Below, in pieces: positions 30,401 to 38,960 of a stretch of DNA of 64,000 bases. Source of the DNA: Trueperaceae bacterium (lineage in GTDB: Bacteria; Deinococcota; Deinococci; Deinococcales; Trueperaceae). Below the pieces are notes generated by a model. That model was not told the DNA's origin. It ran no database searches and worked only from the letters and a program-made list of their open reading frames with translations. Every line of letters begins with the position of its first letter. The first letter of the stretch is position 1. A program made the translations under genes and the position numbers. The DNA is taken from NCBI GenBank assembly GCA_023954415.1, contig JAMLIB010000007.1, forward strand, positions 62,001 through 126,000, read 5' to 3'.

Positions 30401-31138
30401 ATGACTTCGCATACCGGTAAGCACACGACCAAGAGGAAGAACCTCACGGAGCACATCGTGTCCGTGCTTACCGAGCGCATAATCCAAGGTACCTATCCTC
30501 CCGGTGCGCCCCTGCGCGAGATAGAGATAGCCGATGACCTGGGTGTCAGCAGGTCTCCGCTGCGCGAGGCTCTACGGGTGCTGTCGCAGCAAGGGCTGGT
30601 CGAGATCGCCCCGGGCAAGGGCGCCAGGGTCGCGCCGTTGACCGTGAGGGCGGCTGGAGAGTTCTACGACGTCCGTGCCGTTCTAGAGGCCTACTGCACC
30701 CGGCTCGCGGTCGAGGTGTGCTCCGACGAGCAGTTGGCACAGCTCATGGAGGCCTTCGCCAACCTCGAGAAGGCGGCCGCTGAAGGCAACATCAAGGACT
30801 TCCAGTCCCAGAACACCGACTTCCACCTCCTCCTCTACTCCTTCTGCCAGAACAAGACGCTGGTGTCCCTCGTTGACACGTTCTGGAAGCGCGGCGCGCG
30901 CTACTCGCGGTTGCTGCGTCTCGATAGCGGCAGGTCGACGGGGATCCTCGAGCGGAAGCGGGAGTTGGTCAGGTTGATCTGGAGCCGGGACGCCTACGGG
31001 GCGGCCGAGTGCGTGCGCGGCATCATCCTCTCGGGCAAGGTGCAGGTGGCGGCGGTGATCGCCGCGGGAGTCCCGTTCACGTACGGGGAGTGGGCCAAGA
31101 CGCGGCAGCGCGTATCCGAGGCGGGTCTCACCAAGTAA
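30401..31138 (+). CDS. GntR/FCD-type transcriptional regulator, copy 2
   Basis: A 245-aa paralog of the regulator at 26095: winged helix ERIIQGTYPPGAPLREIEIADDLGVSRSPLREALRVLSQQGLVEIAPGKGA, then an FCD domain with EFYDVRAVLEAYCTRLAV and TDFHLLLYSFCQNKTLVSLV. The same loss of the later His ligands is seen (ERKRELVRLI). The recognition helix VSRSPLREALRVL is almost identical in both proteins, so they may bind the same operator. It stands alone, divergent from the amidohydrolase-M20-AstE operon whose promoter region contains the palindrome at 30222. Confidence 0.9.
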   Translation: MTSHTGKHTTKRKNLTEHIVSVLTERIIQGTYPPGAPLREIEIADDLGVSRSPLREALRVLSQQGLVEIAPGKGARVAPLTVRAAGEFYDVRAVLEAYCTRLAVEVCSDEQLAQLMEAFANLEKAAAEGNIKDFQSQNTDFHLLLYSFCQNKTLVSLVDTFWKRGARYSRLLRLDSGRSTGILERKRELVRLIWSRDAYGAAECVRGIILSGKVQVAAVIAAGVPFTYGEWAKTRQRVSEAGLTK

Positions 31139-31157
31139 CGAAGCGCGAAGCGAAAAG

Positions 31158-31187
31158 AGTTATAGCTCGCCGGGGCGAGCTATAACT
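31158..31187. terminator. bidirectional terminator
   Basis: AGTTATAGCTCGCC (31158-31171) pairs with GGCGAGCTATAACT (31174-31187), a 14-bp stem. On the minus strand it is followed by CTTTTC, giving a short U-run for the AstE-type gene; on the plus strand it follows the FCD gene by 19 bases. Confidence 0.75.
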
Positions 31188-31268
31188 GCGGTCACGCGAG
31201 TGCGCCACACGCCGTCCTGGCCGGCCGGGCGGCTGGATCGACGCGAGTCGAGCCGGCGGCGCTGCGGC

Positions 31269-32270
31269 TCAGGCCAGCGGTCTCAGCGGCACGGCCGATT
31301 GGCCGTCGCCGATGATGTACGCGTAGTCGCCCGGTTGGACGGCCGACATCAGGGCGCGCATCTGGAAGATGATCGCGTCGTCCCACGGCGCCAGGATGCG
31401 CCCCGTCTCCTCGAGCGTGTAGGGGTCGAAGATGGTGCCCAGCACGGTGTCCTTCGCCAGGGGCACGTTGAGCTCCGCCAGACCGACGTGCGGCACGAAG
31501 ATCCCGCCGGTCGGTATGCGGATGAGGGTGCGCTTGGTCATGACCACCTGGGAGTCCGGCAGGACGACCTCTCCGGCGACCATGCCGTAGTGGACCATGA
31601 TGTTGCGGACCCCACGCAGCGCTTCCTGCATGTACTCGCCGTTCTGCATGAGCAGGCTTCCGCCTATCTCCGGAACGATGCACGGCACGCCGAGCTGGGC
31701 CGCGTACGCGGTGAGGGAGCCCTCGAAGAACGGTCCGCGGTAGGCGACCTTCAGGCCGAAGAGCCGCGACAGCTCGTGCGTCTGCTTGGCCCACTCGTCC
31801 TGCGACTCCTTGATGTAGATGTAGTGGATCAGGCGCTCCACTGAGCCGCCGTCGATGTGGATCACAGCCGTGCAGCGCGGGACGAGGTCGGCCAGGGCCG
31901 CCGCCAGGCGCTCGGAGATCCACCCGTCCTTCTTGCCGGGGAACACGCGGTTCATGTTGAGCATGTCGAACGGCGTGTTCCTGGTCTCCTGCTCGAGCGA
32001 GAGCGGGTTGCCGACCGGTACCAGCAGCAACGTACCGGACAGCGACTTGGGATCGGTGGCCGCGAGGAGCTCCTTGATCACCTTGGTGGCGTAGATCTCC
32101 TCGCCGTGGATGGCGGCCACGACCATCAAGGTCTTGCCGGGCCGCGAGCCGTGCACGACGTGGACGGGGATCGCCAGGTCGTGGCCGCTCGACAGCCTGC
32201 CAACGTGCAGGTTGGTCATCCCGGTTGTGCCCGGAGCTACGCTCACGTCTTCGAGTCTGAACGGGTCCAT
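31269..32270 (-). CDS. AstE/aspartoacylase-fold deacylase, type II, copy 1
   Basis: A 333-aa zinc hydrolase of the second subgroup in this window: H55-x-x-E58 (AIHGEEIY), H148 in VIHIDGG and general base E201 in VPEIGGS. TRNTPFDMLNMNRVFPGKKDGW separates it from type I. A C-terminal domain ends in QPGDYAYIIGDGQS. ATG 32270 is preceded by GAGGAGG; longer in-frame starts run into the operator region. Single gene, divergent from the amidohydrolase-importer operon at 32447 and sharing its operators. Confidence 0.87.
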   Translation of the reverse strand: MDPFRLEDVSVAPGTTGMTNLHVGRLSSGHDLAIPVHVVHGSRPGKTLMVVAAIHGEEIYATKVIKELLAATDPKSLSGTLLLVPVGNPLSLEQETRNTPFDMLNMNRVFPGKKDGWISERLAAALADLVPRCTAVIHIDGGSVERLIHYIYIKESQDEWAKQTHELSRLFGLKVAYRGPFFEGSLTAYAAQLGVPCIVPEIGGSLLMQNGEYMQEALRGVRNIMVHYGMVAGEVVLPDSQVVMTKRTLIRIPTGGIFVPHVGLAELNVPLAKDTVLGTIFDPYTLEETGRILAPWDDAIIFQMRALMSAVQPGDYAYIIGDGQSAVPLRPLA

Positions 32271-32286
32271 CTCTGCCTCCTCGTTT

Positions 32287-32296
32287 TTGTCGACAA
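32287..32296. promoter_or_regulatory. operator palindrome TTGTCGACAA
   Basis: A perfect 10-bp palindrome 17 bases upstream of the type II AstE start codon, preceded by a T-run. It is identical to the core of the 16-bp palindrome at 13985-14000. Its location between the gene and any promoter suits repression. Confidence 0.65.
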
Positions 32297-32373
32297 TCGC
32301 TCGACGTGGAGTGTATGTCGAGCCCGGGACCCTGTCAATCACTGCCTGGATAAATGCGTGATGGACGGAGAAC

Positions 32374-32421
32374 TTGACAACGGTAGAAGCCACAATGCTA
32401 TCTTCGTGGAAGTCGACAATC
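32374..32421 (+). promoter_or_regulatory. promoter and operator of the amidohydrolase-set 4 operon
   Basis: TTGACA (32374-32379) is followed after 19 bases by the extended -10 TGCTATCTT (-10 hexamer 32399-32404). GTCGACAATC (32412-32421), the same 10-mer as in the set 2 leader, covers the expected transcription start. AGAGGAGG at 32434-32441 then serves the GTG start at 32447. Confidence 0.6.
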
Positions 32422-32446
32422 CCCCCAAGCTCAAGAGGAGGTCTTT

Positions 32447-33199
32447 GTGATCATTGACTTTCACACCCACGTGCAGCCCGGCACCGACCTGGAGGCCTTC
32501 CTGGCGGAGATGGACGCCCAGGGGATCGACATCTCGGTCATCCAGTCGTTGGGGGCCGACCAGGAGACGCTCGACAAGGCCAACCCCCACATCGAGAAGG
32601 TGGTGGCTCAACATCCGGACAGGTTGATCGGCTTCGCGTCCGTGATGCCGACGCACAAGAACGCCGTGAAGGACCTGCAAGCGCTCATCGCCTCCGGCTT
32701 CAAGGGCCTGAAGCTCCACCCGCCCATCCAGCACTTCTCCGTGGACGACCCGCGCCTGGCCCCGCTCATGGACAAGTGCGCGGAGCTGCGCATACCCGTG
32801 CTCTTCCACACGGGCGGCGTCTTCCTGAGGACGGGCGTCATCCGCTTCGGTGATTCGCTGCTCTTCGACGAGCTGGCCATCCGGCACCCGGACACCACGA
32901 TCATCATGGCGCACGGCCAGCCGTTCTCCCACGACCCCTACATCGTGGGCAAGCACCCCAACGTGTACATGGACACCTCCGTGCGCTTCACGAACATCGC
33001 GCGGTTGATCCCCAACATCGGTCCGGAGCTGCTGAGCTGGATCAGGTCGGACGACAAGGTCATCTACGGCTCCGACGCCAGCCCCACGAAGCTCTGGCGG
33101 TTCAAGCACAACCTCGATCCGATCAAGGAGATGGCCTTCACCGATGAGGCGCGCACGAAGATCCTGAGCGGCACGGCCAAGCGCCTGCTGGGGCTGTGA
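32447..33199 (+). CDS. amidohydrolase_2 family hydrolase, copy B
   Basis: A 250-aa twin of the protein at 29360: IDFHTHVQPGTD, GFKGLKLHPPIQHFSVDDPR, VLFHTGGVFLRTGVIRFGD, IIMAHGQPFSHDPYI and YGSDASP. Metal-binding His, His, His, His and Asp positions are all kept. GTG start with a strong AGAGGAGG. It heads an operon with the set 4 binding protein and permeases, which suggests that it acts on the imported compound or an early product. Reaction type not determinable (hydrolysis or decarboxylation). Confidence 0.88.
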   Translation: MIIDFHTHVQPGTDLEAFLAEMDAQGIDISVIQSLGADQETLDKANPHIEKVVAQHPDRLIGFASVMPTHKNAVKDLQALIASGFKGLKLHPPIQHFSVDDPRLAPLMDKCAELRIPVLFHTGGVFLRTGVIRFGDSLLFDELAIRHPDTTIIMAHGQPFSHDPYIVGKHPNVYMDTSVRFTNIARLIPNIGPELLSWIRSDDKVIYGSDASPTKLWRFKHNLDPIKEMAFTDEARTKILSGTAKRLLGL

Positions 33200-33287
33200 C
33201 TCGTCGTCGACGATCGGAGGTGACCTCGCCAACCAAGCGGTCAGGTGGTTACGCAGCTACTCTCACCCTAGAAGGGACGTGAACGAA

Positions 33288-34823
33288 GTGCGCAAGGTAC
33301 GTTCGTTACTACTGATACTCCTCCCGGTGGCTCTCGCGCTGGGCGGCTTCGCCGCCGCGCAGGGGCAGCGGGAGGTCGTGGTAGGCCTCGCCGGCGATCC
33401 CCCGGGCGGCGACCCGCACAAGGCCCGCGGGGCTCAGGGTGGACACATCCTCTTCAACCTGCATGCCGGGCTCGTGGAGCTCAGCGGTGACATGGAGAGG
33501 GTGTCTCCCATGCTCGCCTCGTCCTGGGAGCAGCTCGACGCGCTCACCTGGCGCTTCCAGCTGCGGGAGGGTCTCGCCTTCCACAACGGCGAGCCCTTCA
33601 ACGCCGCCGCGGTCGAGTACTCGTTCAAGCGCCTCATGGACCCCGACGCGGTCCGCCTGAACTCCGACTTCCCCAACTTCGAGGCGGTCGAAGCGGTGGA
33701 GGACTACGTAGTCGAGGTCCGGCTCAAGGCCCCGGTCCCCAGCTTCCTGGCGGTGTTGGCCGGCTTCCTCGTCGTGCCCCCGCAGTACACCTCCTCCGTC
33801 TCCGAGGAGCAGTACGCGCTCAACCCGGTAGGCATCGGCCCCTACAAGTTCGTCAGCTGGCAGCCGGGGCAGCCGTTCGTGATGGAAGCGTTCGACGGCT
33901 ACTGGGCGGGTAGGCCGGCCGTGGACCGCCTGGTGTTCCGTCCGATCCCGGAAGCGTCGACGCGCCTGGCGGAGCTCCTCGCCGGTACGGTCGACATCAT
34001 CGCAGCCCCGAACTACGACGACCTGAAGCAGATAGACGGCAACGCTGCCACCCGGGTGGAGGCCGCGCCCGGTAGGCGCACCGTCTTCTTGAACATGGAC
34101 CACATCGCGGGCCTGGAGCCGCTGCAAGACGCCCGCGTTCGCCAAGCCATCGCCCACGCCGTTGACAGGCAGCTCCTGATCGACACGCTGCTCGGCGGCT
34201 ACGGCGAGCCGTTGGCCACCCTGTGGCGCTCGGACATGTTCGGCTACGATCCGACGCTGGAGCCCTACGCCTACGATCCCGACGAGTCGGCGCGCTTGCT
34301 GAGCGAGGCCGGTTACCCGGACGGCTTCGCCGTGCGGATGCTCACCAGCGAGATCGTCATCAACAAGGGCCTGGAGGTCGCGGAGGCGGTCGCGTCGATG
34401 CTCACGGACGTGGGCATAGTCACGGAGGTCGTCGTCGTGCCCGATCAGGTCAGGCGCAACATGTACATCGCCAACGTCAACCGCGACAACCTCCAGCCCG
34501 GCGAGGTCGAGCCCATGTGGCTTGCCAACTGGGGCGCCGGCATCCCGGACGCCACGAGCGCCCTGCTCGGGCTGCTACACACCTCCGGCACGTCCTCGTT
34601 CACGAGGATCCCCGAGCTGGACGCCCGGATCGACGCCTTCGCCTCGGAAGGCGACGACGCGGTCCGCCTGGGCATGGCCCACGACCTCCAGGACTACCTG
34701 TACGCCGAGATGCTGCAGGTCCCGCTCTTCCTCCAGGCGAACCTGTACGGCGTCAACGAACGCCTCGACTGGTCCGCGCGGAAGGACGAGTACGTGCTTG
34801 GGATGGACATCTCCATCCGCTAG
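33288..34823 (+). CDS. family 5 extracellular solute-binding protein, set 4
   Basis: An exported protein of 511 aa from GTG 33288, or 514 aa from GTG 33279. The later start is preferred because GAAGGGA lies 10 bases before it and almost abuts the earlier one. Signal peptide RSLLLILLPVALALGGFAAAQ. Family features: GGDPHKARGAQGGHILFN, LAFHNGEPFNAAAVEYSF, GIGPYKFVSW, DARVRQAIAHAVDRQL and the C-terminal NERLDWSARKDEYVLGMDISIR. It belongs with sets 2 and 5, so these three may bind related ligands. A strong hairpin follows the stop. Confidence 0.92.
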   Translation: MRKVRSLLLILLPVALALGGFAAAQGQREVVVGLAGDPPGGDPHKARGAQGGHILFNLHAGLVELSGDMERVSPMLASSWEQLDALTWRFQLREGLAFHNGEPFNAAAVEYSFKRLMDPDAVRLNSDFPNFEAVEAVEDYVVEVRLKAPVPSFLAVLAGFLVVPPQYTSSVSEEQYALNPVGIGPYKFVSWQPGQPFVMEAFDGYWAGRPAVDRLVFRPIPEASTRLAELLAGTVDIIAAPNYDDLKQIDGNAATRVEAAPGRRTVFLNMDHIAGLEPLQDARVRQAIAHAVDRQLLIDTLLGGYGEPLATLWRSDMFGYDPTLEPYAYDPDESARLLSEAGYPDGFAVRMLTSEIVINKGLEVAEAVASMLTDVGIVTEVVVVPDQVRRNMYIANVNRDNLQPGEVEPMWLANWGAGIPDATSALLGLLHTSGTSSFTRIPELDARIDAFASEGDDAVRLGMAHDLQDYLYAEMLQVPLFLQANLYGVNERLDWSARKDEYVLGMDISIR

Positions 34824-34842
34824 CCCACCGCTGAACGAACGG

Positions 34843-34876
34843 CTGCTCGGGCGCGCGTCCTCGCGCGCCCGAGCAG
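34843..34876 (+). terminator. intercistronic stem-loop between binding protein and permease, set 4
   Basis: CTGCTCGGGCGCGCG and CGCGCGCCCGAGCAG form a perfect 15-bp stem with a TCCT loop in the 78-base gap before the DppB-like gene. Confidence 0.75.
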
Positions 34877-34901
34877 CTCGGAACCTCTGGAGGGAGACTG
34901 G

Positions 34902-35819
34902 ATGGCGGAGTACCTCGCGGGGCGCCTCGTCCAAGCGCTGCTCGTGATCCTCGCGGTGACGGCCTTGGCCTTCGTGCTCCTCAGGGTGGTCGGCGACCCT
35001 GCGCGGCTGCTCATGAGCCCGGAAGGGTCCATGGCCGACCTGGAGTCGATCAGGCGCGCGCTGGGGCTGGACGCGCCCCTGTGGCTACAGTTCGTGCGGT
35101 TCCTCAGGGGCCTGGTCTCTGGCGACGTCGGCACGTCGTACACCTTCGGCCTCCCGGCCTTCCAGTTGGTCTTCCAGAGGGTCCCTTACACCGTGCTGCT
35201 CACCATGGGCGCGCTCTTGGTCGGGGTCCCCGGCGGCATCGCGCTCGGGGTCACGGCGGCCGTGAACCGCGGCTCCGCCGTCGACACGGTGGCCACGAAC
35301 CTGGCCGTGCTGGGCCGCGCCGTCCCCAACTTCTGGCTGGCCATCATCCTCATCCTCTTGTTCGGCGTGCAGCTCAGGTGGCTGCCGCCGTCCGGCTCGG
35401 GAACCTTCCGTCACCTCATCATGCCCGCCATCACGCTGGCCACCGGCTTGGCGGCCATCGTCGCGCGCTTGACGCGCTCCAGCATGTTGGAGGTGCTGCG
35501 GGCCGACTTCGTCAGGACCGCCTACGCCAAGGGCCAGACGCCCATGAAGGTCGTCTACCGCCATGCGTTCAGGAACGCCCTGCTTCCCGTCGTGACCATC
35601 GTCGGCTTGCAGATGGGGCATCTGCTTGGGGGCGCCATCATCACCGAGACCATCTTCGCGTGGCCGGGCATCGGCCGGCTCCTCATCCAGTCCATCAACG
35701 ACTACGACTACCCGGTGGTGCAGGCGGCCGTCCTCGTCATCGCCTTCGGCTTCGTGGCCCTGAACCTGCTCGTCGACCTGCTGTACGCGCTGATCGATCC
35801 CAGGGTGACGTACCGATGA
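34902..35819 (+). CDS. dipeptide-type ABC importer permease (DppB-like), set 4
   Basis: A 305-aa permease with TM1 at about 7-28, VGDPARLLMSPEGS, the coupling loop RTAYAKGQTPMKVVYRHAFRNALLP and GGAIITETIFAWPGIGRLL. The C-terminus is LIDPRVTYR. GGAGGGAG precedes the ATG. It overlaps the DppC-like start by 4 bases. Confidence 0.93.
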   Translation: MAEYLAGRLVQALLVILAVTALAFVLLRVVGDPARLLMSPEGSMADLESIRRALGLDAPLWLQFVRFLRGLVSGDVGTSYTFGLPAFQLVFQRVPYTVLLTMGALLVGVPGGIALGVTAAVNRGSAVDTVATNLAVLGRAVPNFWLAIILILLFGVQLRWLPPSGSGTFRHLIMPAITLATGLAAIVARLTRSSMLEVLRADFVRTAYAKGQTPMKVVYRHAFRNALLPVVTIVGLQMGHLLGGAIITETIFAWPGIGRLLIQSINDYDYPVVQAAVLVIAFGFVALNLLVDLLYALIDPRVTYR

Positions 35820-36685
35820 GCCGGCCCGCGGGCGGGCAGAAGCGGCCCGGTTACTCCAAGGCGTTGCTGAGGAGGCCGGCAGCGGCGCTCTCCGTGGCGT
35901 TCCTCCTCGTGTTGGCCGTCGCGGCCGTCGCCGCGCCGTACCTCGCTCCGCACGACCCGGCCAGGCAGAGCCTCCGCAGCCGGCTCCTCCCGCCCGTGCC
36001 GTTGGTCGGCAGCGAGCAGACGCACGCCCTCGGCACCGACCAGTTGGGCCGCGACGTCCTCAGTCGGCTCATCCACGGCGCCCGCGTATCGCTGCTGGTC
36101 GGGCTGTCCGTGGTGGTCATCGCGGCGAGCATAGGGACGGGCCTCGGGCTGGCCGCCGGCTACTTGGGCGGCCGGGTCGACGCCGTGCTCATGCGTACCG
36201 TCGACATCTTCTTGGCGTTCCCGTTCTTGCTGCTCGCCATCGTCTTCATGGCGACCCTGGGACCTGGTCTCAAGAACATCGTCTTCGTGCTCGCCCTGAC
36301 CGGCTGGCTCGACTACGCCCGGACCGTCAGGGCTCAGGTCCTGGCGCTGCGCGAGACCGAGTACGTGACGGCCGCCGAGGCCCTAGGGGTGGTCAAGTCG
36401 GGCGTCATGTGGCGGCATATCTTCCCGAACATCCTCGCCTCCGTGATCGTGATCGCCAGCCTCCAGGTCGGCGCCGTCATCGTGGCCGAGGCCTCGTTGA
36501 CCTTCCTGGGGTTGGGTGTTCCGCCCGCCATCCCGACCTGGGGCACCATGTTGGCCACCGGGCGGCAGTACATGTCGTCCGCATGGTGGCTCGCCACGCT
36601 GCCCGGCGTGGCCATAACGTTGACCGTTCTGGCGGTCAACACCATCGGGGACTGGCTCAGGGACGCTCGCGACCCTTACCTCTAG
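35816..36685 (+). CDS. dipeptide-type ABC importer permease (DppC-like), set 4
   Basis: A 289-aa permease starting at the ATG of the ATGA overlap (35816-35819). It has HALGTDQLGRDVLSRLIHGARVSL, six membrane helices, the coupling loop TAAEALGVVKSGVMWRHIFPN and the ending GDWLRDARDPYL. Last gene of the amidohydrolase-set 4 operon; no ATPase follows. Confidence 0.92.
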   Translation: MSRPAGGQKRPGYSKALLRRPAAALSVAFLLVLAVAAVAAPYLAPHDPARQSLRSRLLPPVPLVGSEQTHALGTDQLGRDVLSRLIHGARVSLLVGLSVVVIAASIGTGLGLAAGYLGGRVDAVLMRTVDIFLAFPFLLLAIVFMATLGPGLKNIVFVLALTGWLDYARTVRAQVLALRETEYVTAAEALGVVKSGVMWRHIFPNILASVIVIASLQVGAVIVAEASLTFLGLGVPPAIPTWGTMLATGRQYMSSAWWLATLPGVAITLTVLAVNTIGDWLRDARDPYL

Positions 36686-36777
36686 GCCCTCCCGGCGGGG
36701 CGGTGCGCGTCGGGCCGCCAGCCGGCGCTCGGCGGCTCGGAGCGTCGCGCCGAACATGATAAGTTTACTACAGAATA

Positions 36778-36806
36778 TTGACAGCTTCTGATGAGACTGC
36801 TACGCT
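36778..36806 (+). promoter_or_regulatory. promoter of the PfkB-importer-aldolase operon
   Basis: TTGACA (36778-36783), a 17-base spacer and TACGCT (36801-36806) with an upstream TGC form a plausible extended promoter. The preceding 25 bases (36755-36777) are unusually AT-rich for this window and may carry an UP element or a regulator site. AGGAGG at 36825-36830 serves the GTG start. Confidence 0.6.
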
Positions 36807-36835
36807 GCGCGTAACGCTTCCTCCAGGAGGTTTCC

Positions 36836-37792
36836 GTGCCGGAGCTGGTCGGGGTTGGTCACATCTGCCAGGACCACCTCTGCGTCGTCGAGGCGTACCC
36901 GCCCGAGGACGGCTCCACGCGCATCACGGAGATCGAGTTCCAGGGCGGCGGCGCCGCGGCTACCGCCACCGTGGCGGCCGCCCGGTTGGGGATCGACGCC
37001 GCGCTGATAGGCAACCTCGGCGCTGATCGCATCGGCGACGAGATCGCCGACGAGCTCCTGCGGGAGGGGGTGGACATCTCCGCCGTCGATCGCCTGGAGG
37101 GCGTCAGGAGCCTCTCCTCCTACGTGATGATCTGCCCCACGCGGGGTACCCGCACGAAGTTCCCCTTCAAGGACCGCATGCCGCCCATCGCGTGGAGCGA
37201 GCGCCAGCGAGAGGTGCTGAGCGGAGCCAAGGTCCTGCACCTTGACGGGACCCACTACGAGAACGCCGTGCGGGCCGCCGCACTCGCGAAGGACCACGGC
37301 GTGACCGTCTCGCTCGACGGCTCCACGCGGCAGAGCGACAACGCGCTGAACCGCAGGCTCGCCGGCATGGCCGACGTCCTCATCACCAACTCCGTGTACC
37401 CCATGCTCGTCTCCGGCAAGGGGAGCTTGAGCGAGGCCCTCCTGGAGATGAGCACGTGGGGGCCGGAGTTCGTGGCCGCCACGGTCGGCCAGGACGGCGT
37501 CTACGCGGTCCTTGGGGGCGAGGTGAGGCACTACCCGGCCTTCAGCGTGGCGGTGGTGGACACCACCGGCGCGGGCGACGTGTTCCACGGCGCCTTCCTG
37601 GCGGCGCGCCTGCGAGGGAAGGGCGTGGAGGAGTGCATCCGGTTCGCGCAGTACGCCGCGGGGAAGAAGTGTGGGCAGATGGGTGGACGTCGGGGGATCC
37701 CGGACTGGGCGACGGTCGAGTCCGGGCTCGAGGCAAGCAACGCGAAGAACGCAACGCCGAAGCAAGCAACACCCAAGGAGGTAACGAAGTGA
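36836..37792 (+). CDS. PfkB-family carbohydrate kinase
   Basis: A 318-aa sugar kinase of the ribokinase/PfkB fold. The N-terminal substrate motif is FQGGGAAATATVAAARLG, and the C-terminal signature DTTGAGDVFHGAF holds the catalytic Asp and the anion hole. Substrates in the family include fructose-6-phosphate, tagatose-6-phosphate, fructose-1-phosphate, ribose and KDG. The neighbouring class II aldolase makes a ketohexose-6-phosphate the most economical guess. GTG start with AGGAGG. The coding sequence overlaps the next gene by 4 bases. Confidence 0.9.
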   Translation: MPELVGVGHICQDHLCVVEAYPPEDGSTRITEIEFQGGGAAATATVAAARLGIDAALIGNLGADRIGDEIADELLREGVDISAVDRLEGVRSLSSYVMICPTRGTRTKFPFKDRMPPIAWSERQREVLSGAKVLHLDGTHYENAVRAAALAKDHGVTVSLDGSTRQSDNALNRRLAGMADVLITNSVYPMLVSGKGSLSEALLEMSTWGPEFVAATVGQDGVYAVLGGEVRHYPAFSVAVVDTTGAGDVFHGAFLAARLRGKGVEECIRFAQYAAGKKCGQMGGRRGIPDWATVESGLEASNAKNATPKQATPKEVTK

Positions 37793-38823
37793 AGCGCACC
37801 GTCCTGACAGCACTAGCAGCCCTGTTGGCCTTCGTCGGCCTGGCTCAGGCCCAGAGCGACCCGTCCGTGACCGGCACGCTGGTCATCTACACGACCACCT
37901 ACGACATCGAGTACAAGCTCATCATCGAGCAGGGCTTCCAGGGCAAGTACCCGAACGTGAAGGTGGAGTCGGTGCAAGCGGGCGCCGGCGAGCTGAAGAC
38001 GCGCATCCGCTCCGAGGCCGCCAACCCTCAGGCCGACGTCATGTTCGGTGGGCTCAGCTACGCGGACGCCGGCCTGGGCCTCTGGGAAGAGTACGTGTCC
38101 TCCACGGACGCCAGCCTGCCCGAGTCCATGCGGAACACGAGCGGTTACCTGACGTGGATGACCATCCAGCTCGAGAACCTGCTCGTCAGCTACGACGCCG
38201 CCAAGCGCGCCGGCATCGACGCGGACGAGATCACGGGCTTCCGCTCCCTCCTCGACCCCCGGTTGAAGGGCAAGCTCATCTGGGCCGACCCCTCGGCGTC
38301 CTCGTCCGCCTGGAACATGCTGGCCACGATGTTGGTGACCATGGGCGGCTACGAGAGCGACGCGGCGTGGGAGTACGTCGACCAGCTCCTCGCCAACGGC
38401 CTGGTCATCGGTTCCAGCTCCAGCATCCCCTTCCGCTCCGTGTACGAGGGCGAGTACGTCGTCGGCCTCACCTACGAGGCGCCGGCCGTGTCGTACTACG
38501 AGGCCGGGTTCGACGACACCGTCAAGATCGTGTACATGGAGGAGGGCACCTCGGCCTTCCCCTTCGCCTCCGCGATCGTCAAGGGCGCGCGCAACCTGGA
38601 CCTCGCCAAGCTGTTCATGGACTACGTCGTCTCCGACGAGGCGCAGACGTTGTGGGCCACCTCGACGGCGCGTCAGGCGAACACCACCATCCCGACGACC
38701 AACCCGTACCTGACGGACGCGGCCGACATCCTCATCGTCGACTCCGATCATCAGTACCTGAGCGACCACCGGGAGGAGATCCTGGCGCGGTTCCAGGCGC
38801 TGTACGTCAAGCACAACAACTGA
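37789..38823 (+). CDS. Fbp/Afu-type extracellular solute-binding protein
   Basis: A 344-aa exported protein starting at GTG 37789 (AAGGAGG 8 bases upstream). Signal peptide MKRTVLTALAALLAFVGLAQA, then VIYTTTYDIEYKLIIEQGFQGKYPNVKVE, ADVMFGGLSYADAGL and GKLIWADPSASSSAWNMLAT. This is the family 1/6 type found in ferric-iron, hexose-phosphate (AfuA) and 2-aminoethylphosphonate importers. No cluster of iron-binding Tyr residues is evident near the C-terminus, and the kinase/aldolase neighbours argue for an organic phosphate or sugar ligand. That is inference. Confidence 0.87.
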   Translation: MKRTVLTALAALLAFVGLAQAQSDPSVTGTLVIYTTTYDIEYKLIIEQGFQGKYPNVKVESVQAGAGELKTRIRSEAANPQADVMFGGLSYADAGLGLWEEYVSSTDASLPESMRNTSGYLTWMTIQLENLLVSYDAAKRAGIDADEITGFRSLLDPRLKGKLIWADPSASSSAWNMLATMLVTMGGYESDAAWEYVDQLLANGLVIGSSSSIPFRSVYEGEYVVGLTYEAPAVSYYEAGFDDTVKIVYMEEGTSAFPFASAIVKGARNLDLAKLFMDYVVSDEAQTLWATSTARQANTTIPTTNPYLTDAADILIVDSDHQYLSDHREEILARFQALYVKHNN

Positions 38824-38904
38824 CTTCAGAGCCGCTGGAAGTCGGACCCTTCCCCGGCGCGAGCGCGGCCGCGGAGCAAGGTCGCCAGGGCGCTCACGTT
38901 CAGC

Positions 38905-38941
38905 GCTGGTAGGAGCCCCGCCCGCCGCGGCTCCTACCAGC
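38905..38941 (+). terminator. intercistronic stem-loop after Fbp-type binding protein gene
   Basis: GCTGGTAGGAGCC (38905-38917) and GGCTCCTACCAGC (38929-38941) pair over 13 bp with an 11-base loop, ending 19 bases before the ATPase gene. Placement mirrors the hairpins of the Dpp-type sets. Confidence 0.75.
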
Positions 38942-38960
38942 CAGGGGAAGGACCGCGCGG

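Noticed and set aside
33203-33214. TCGTCGACGA palindrome after the amidohydrolase gene as another operator
   Set aside because: It differs from TTGTCGACAA at symmetric positions and lies inside an operon without a promoter. GTCGAC cores are expected by chance in DNA this GC-rich.
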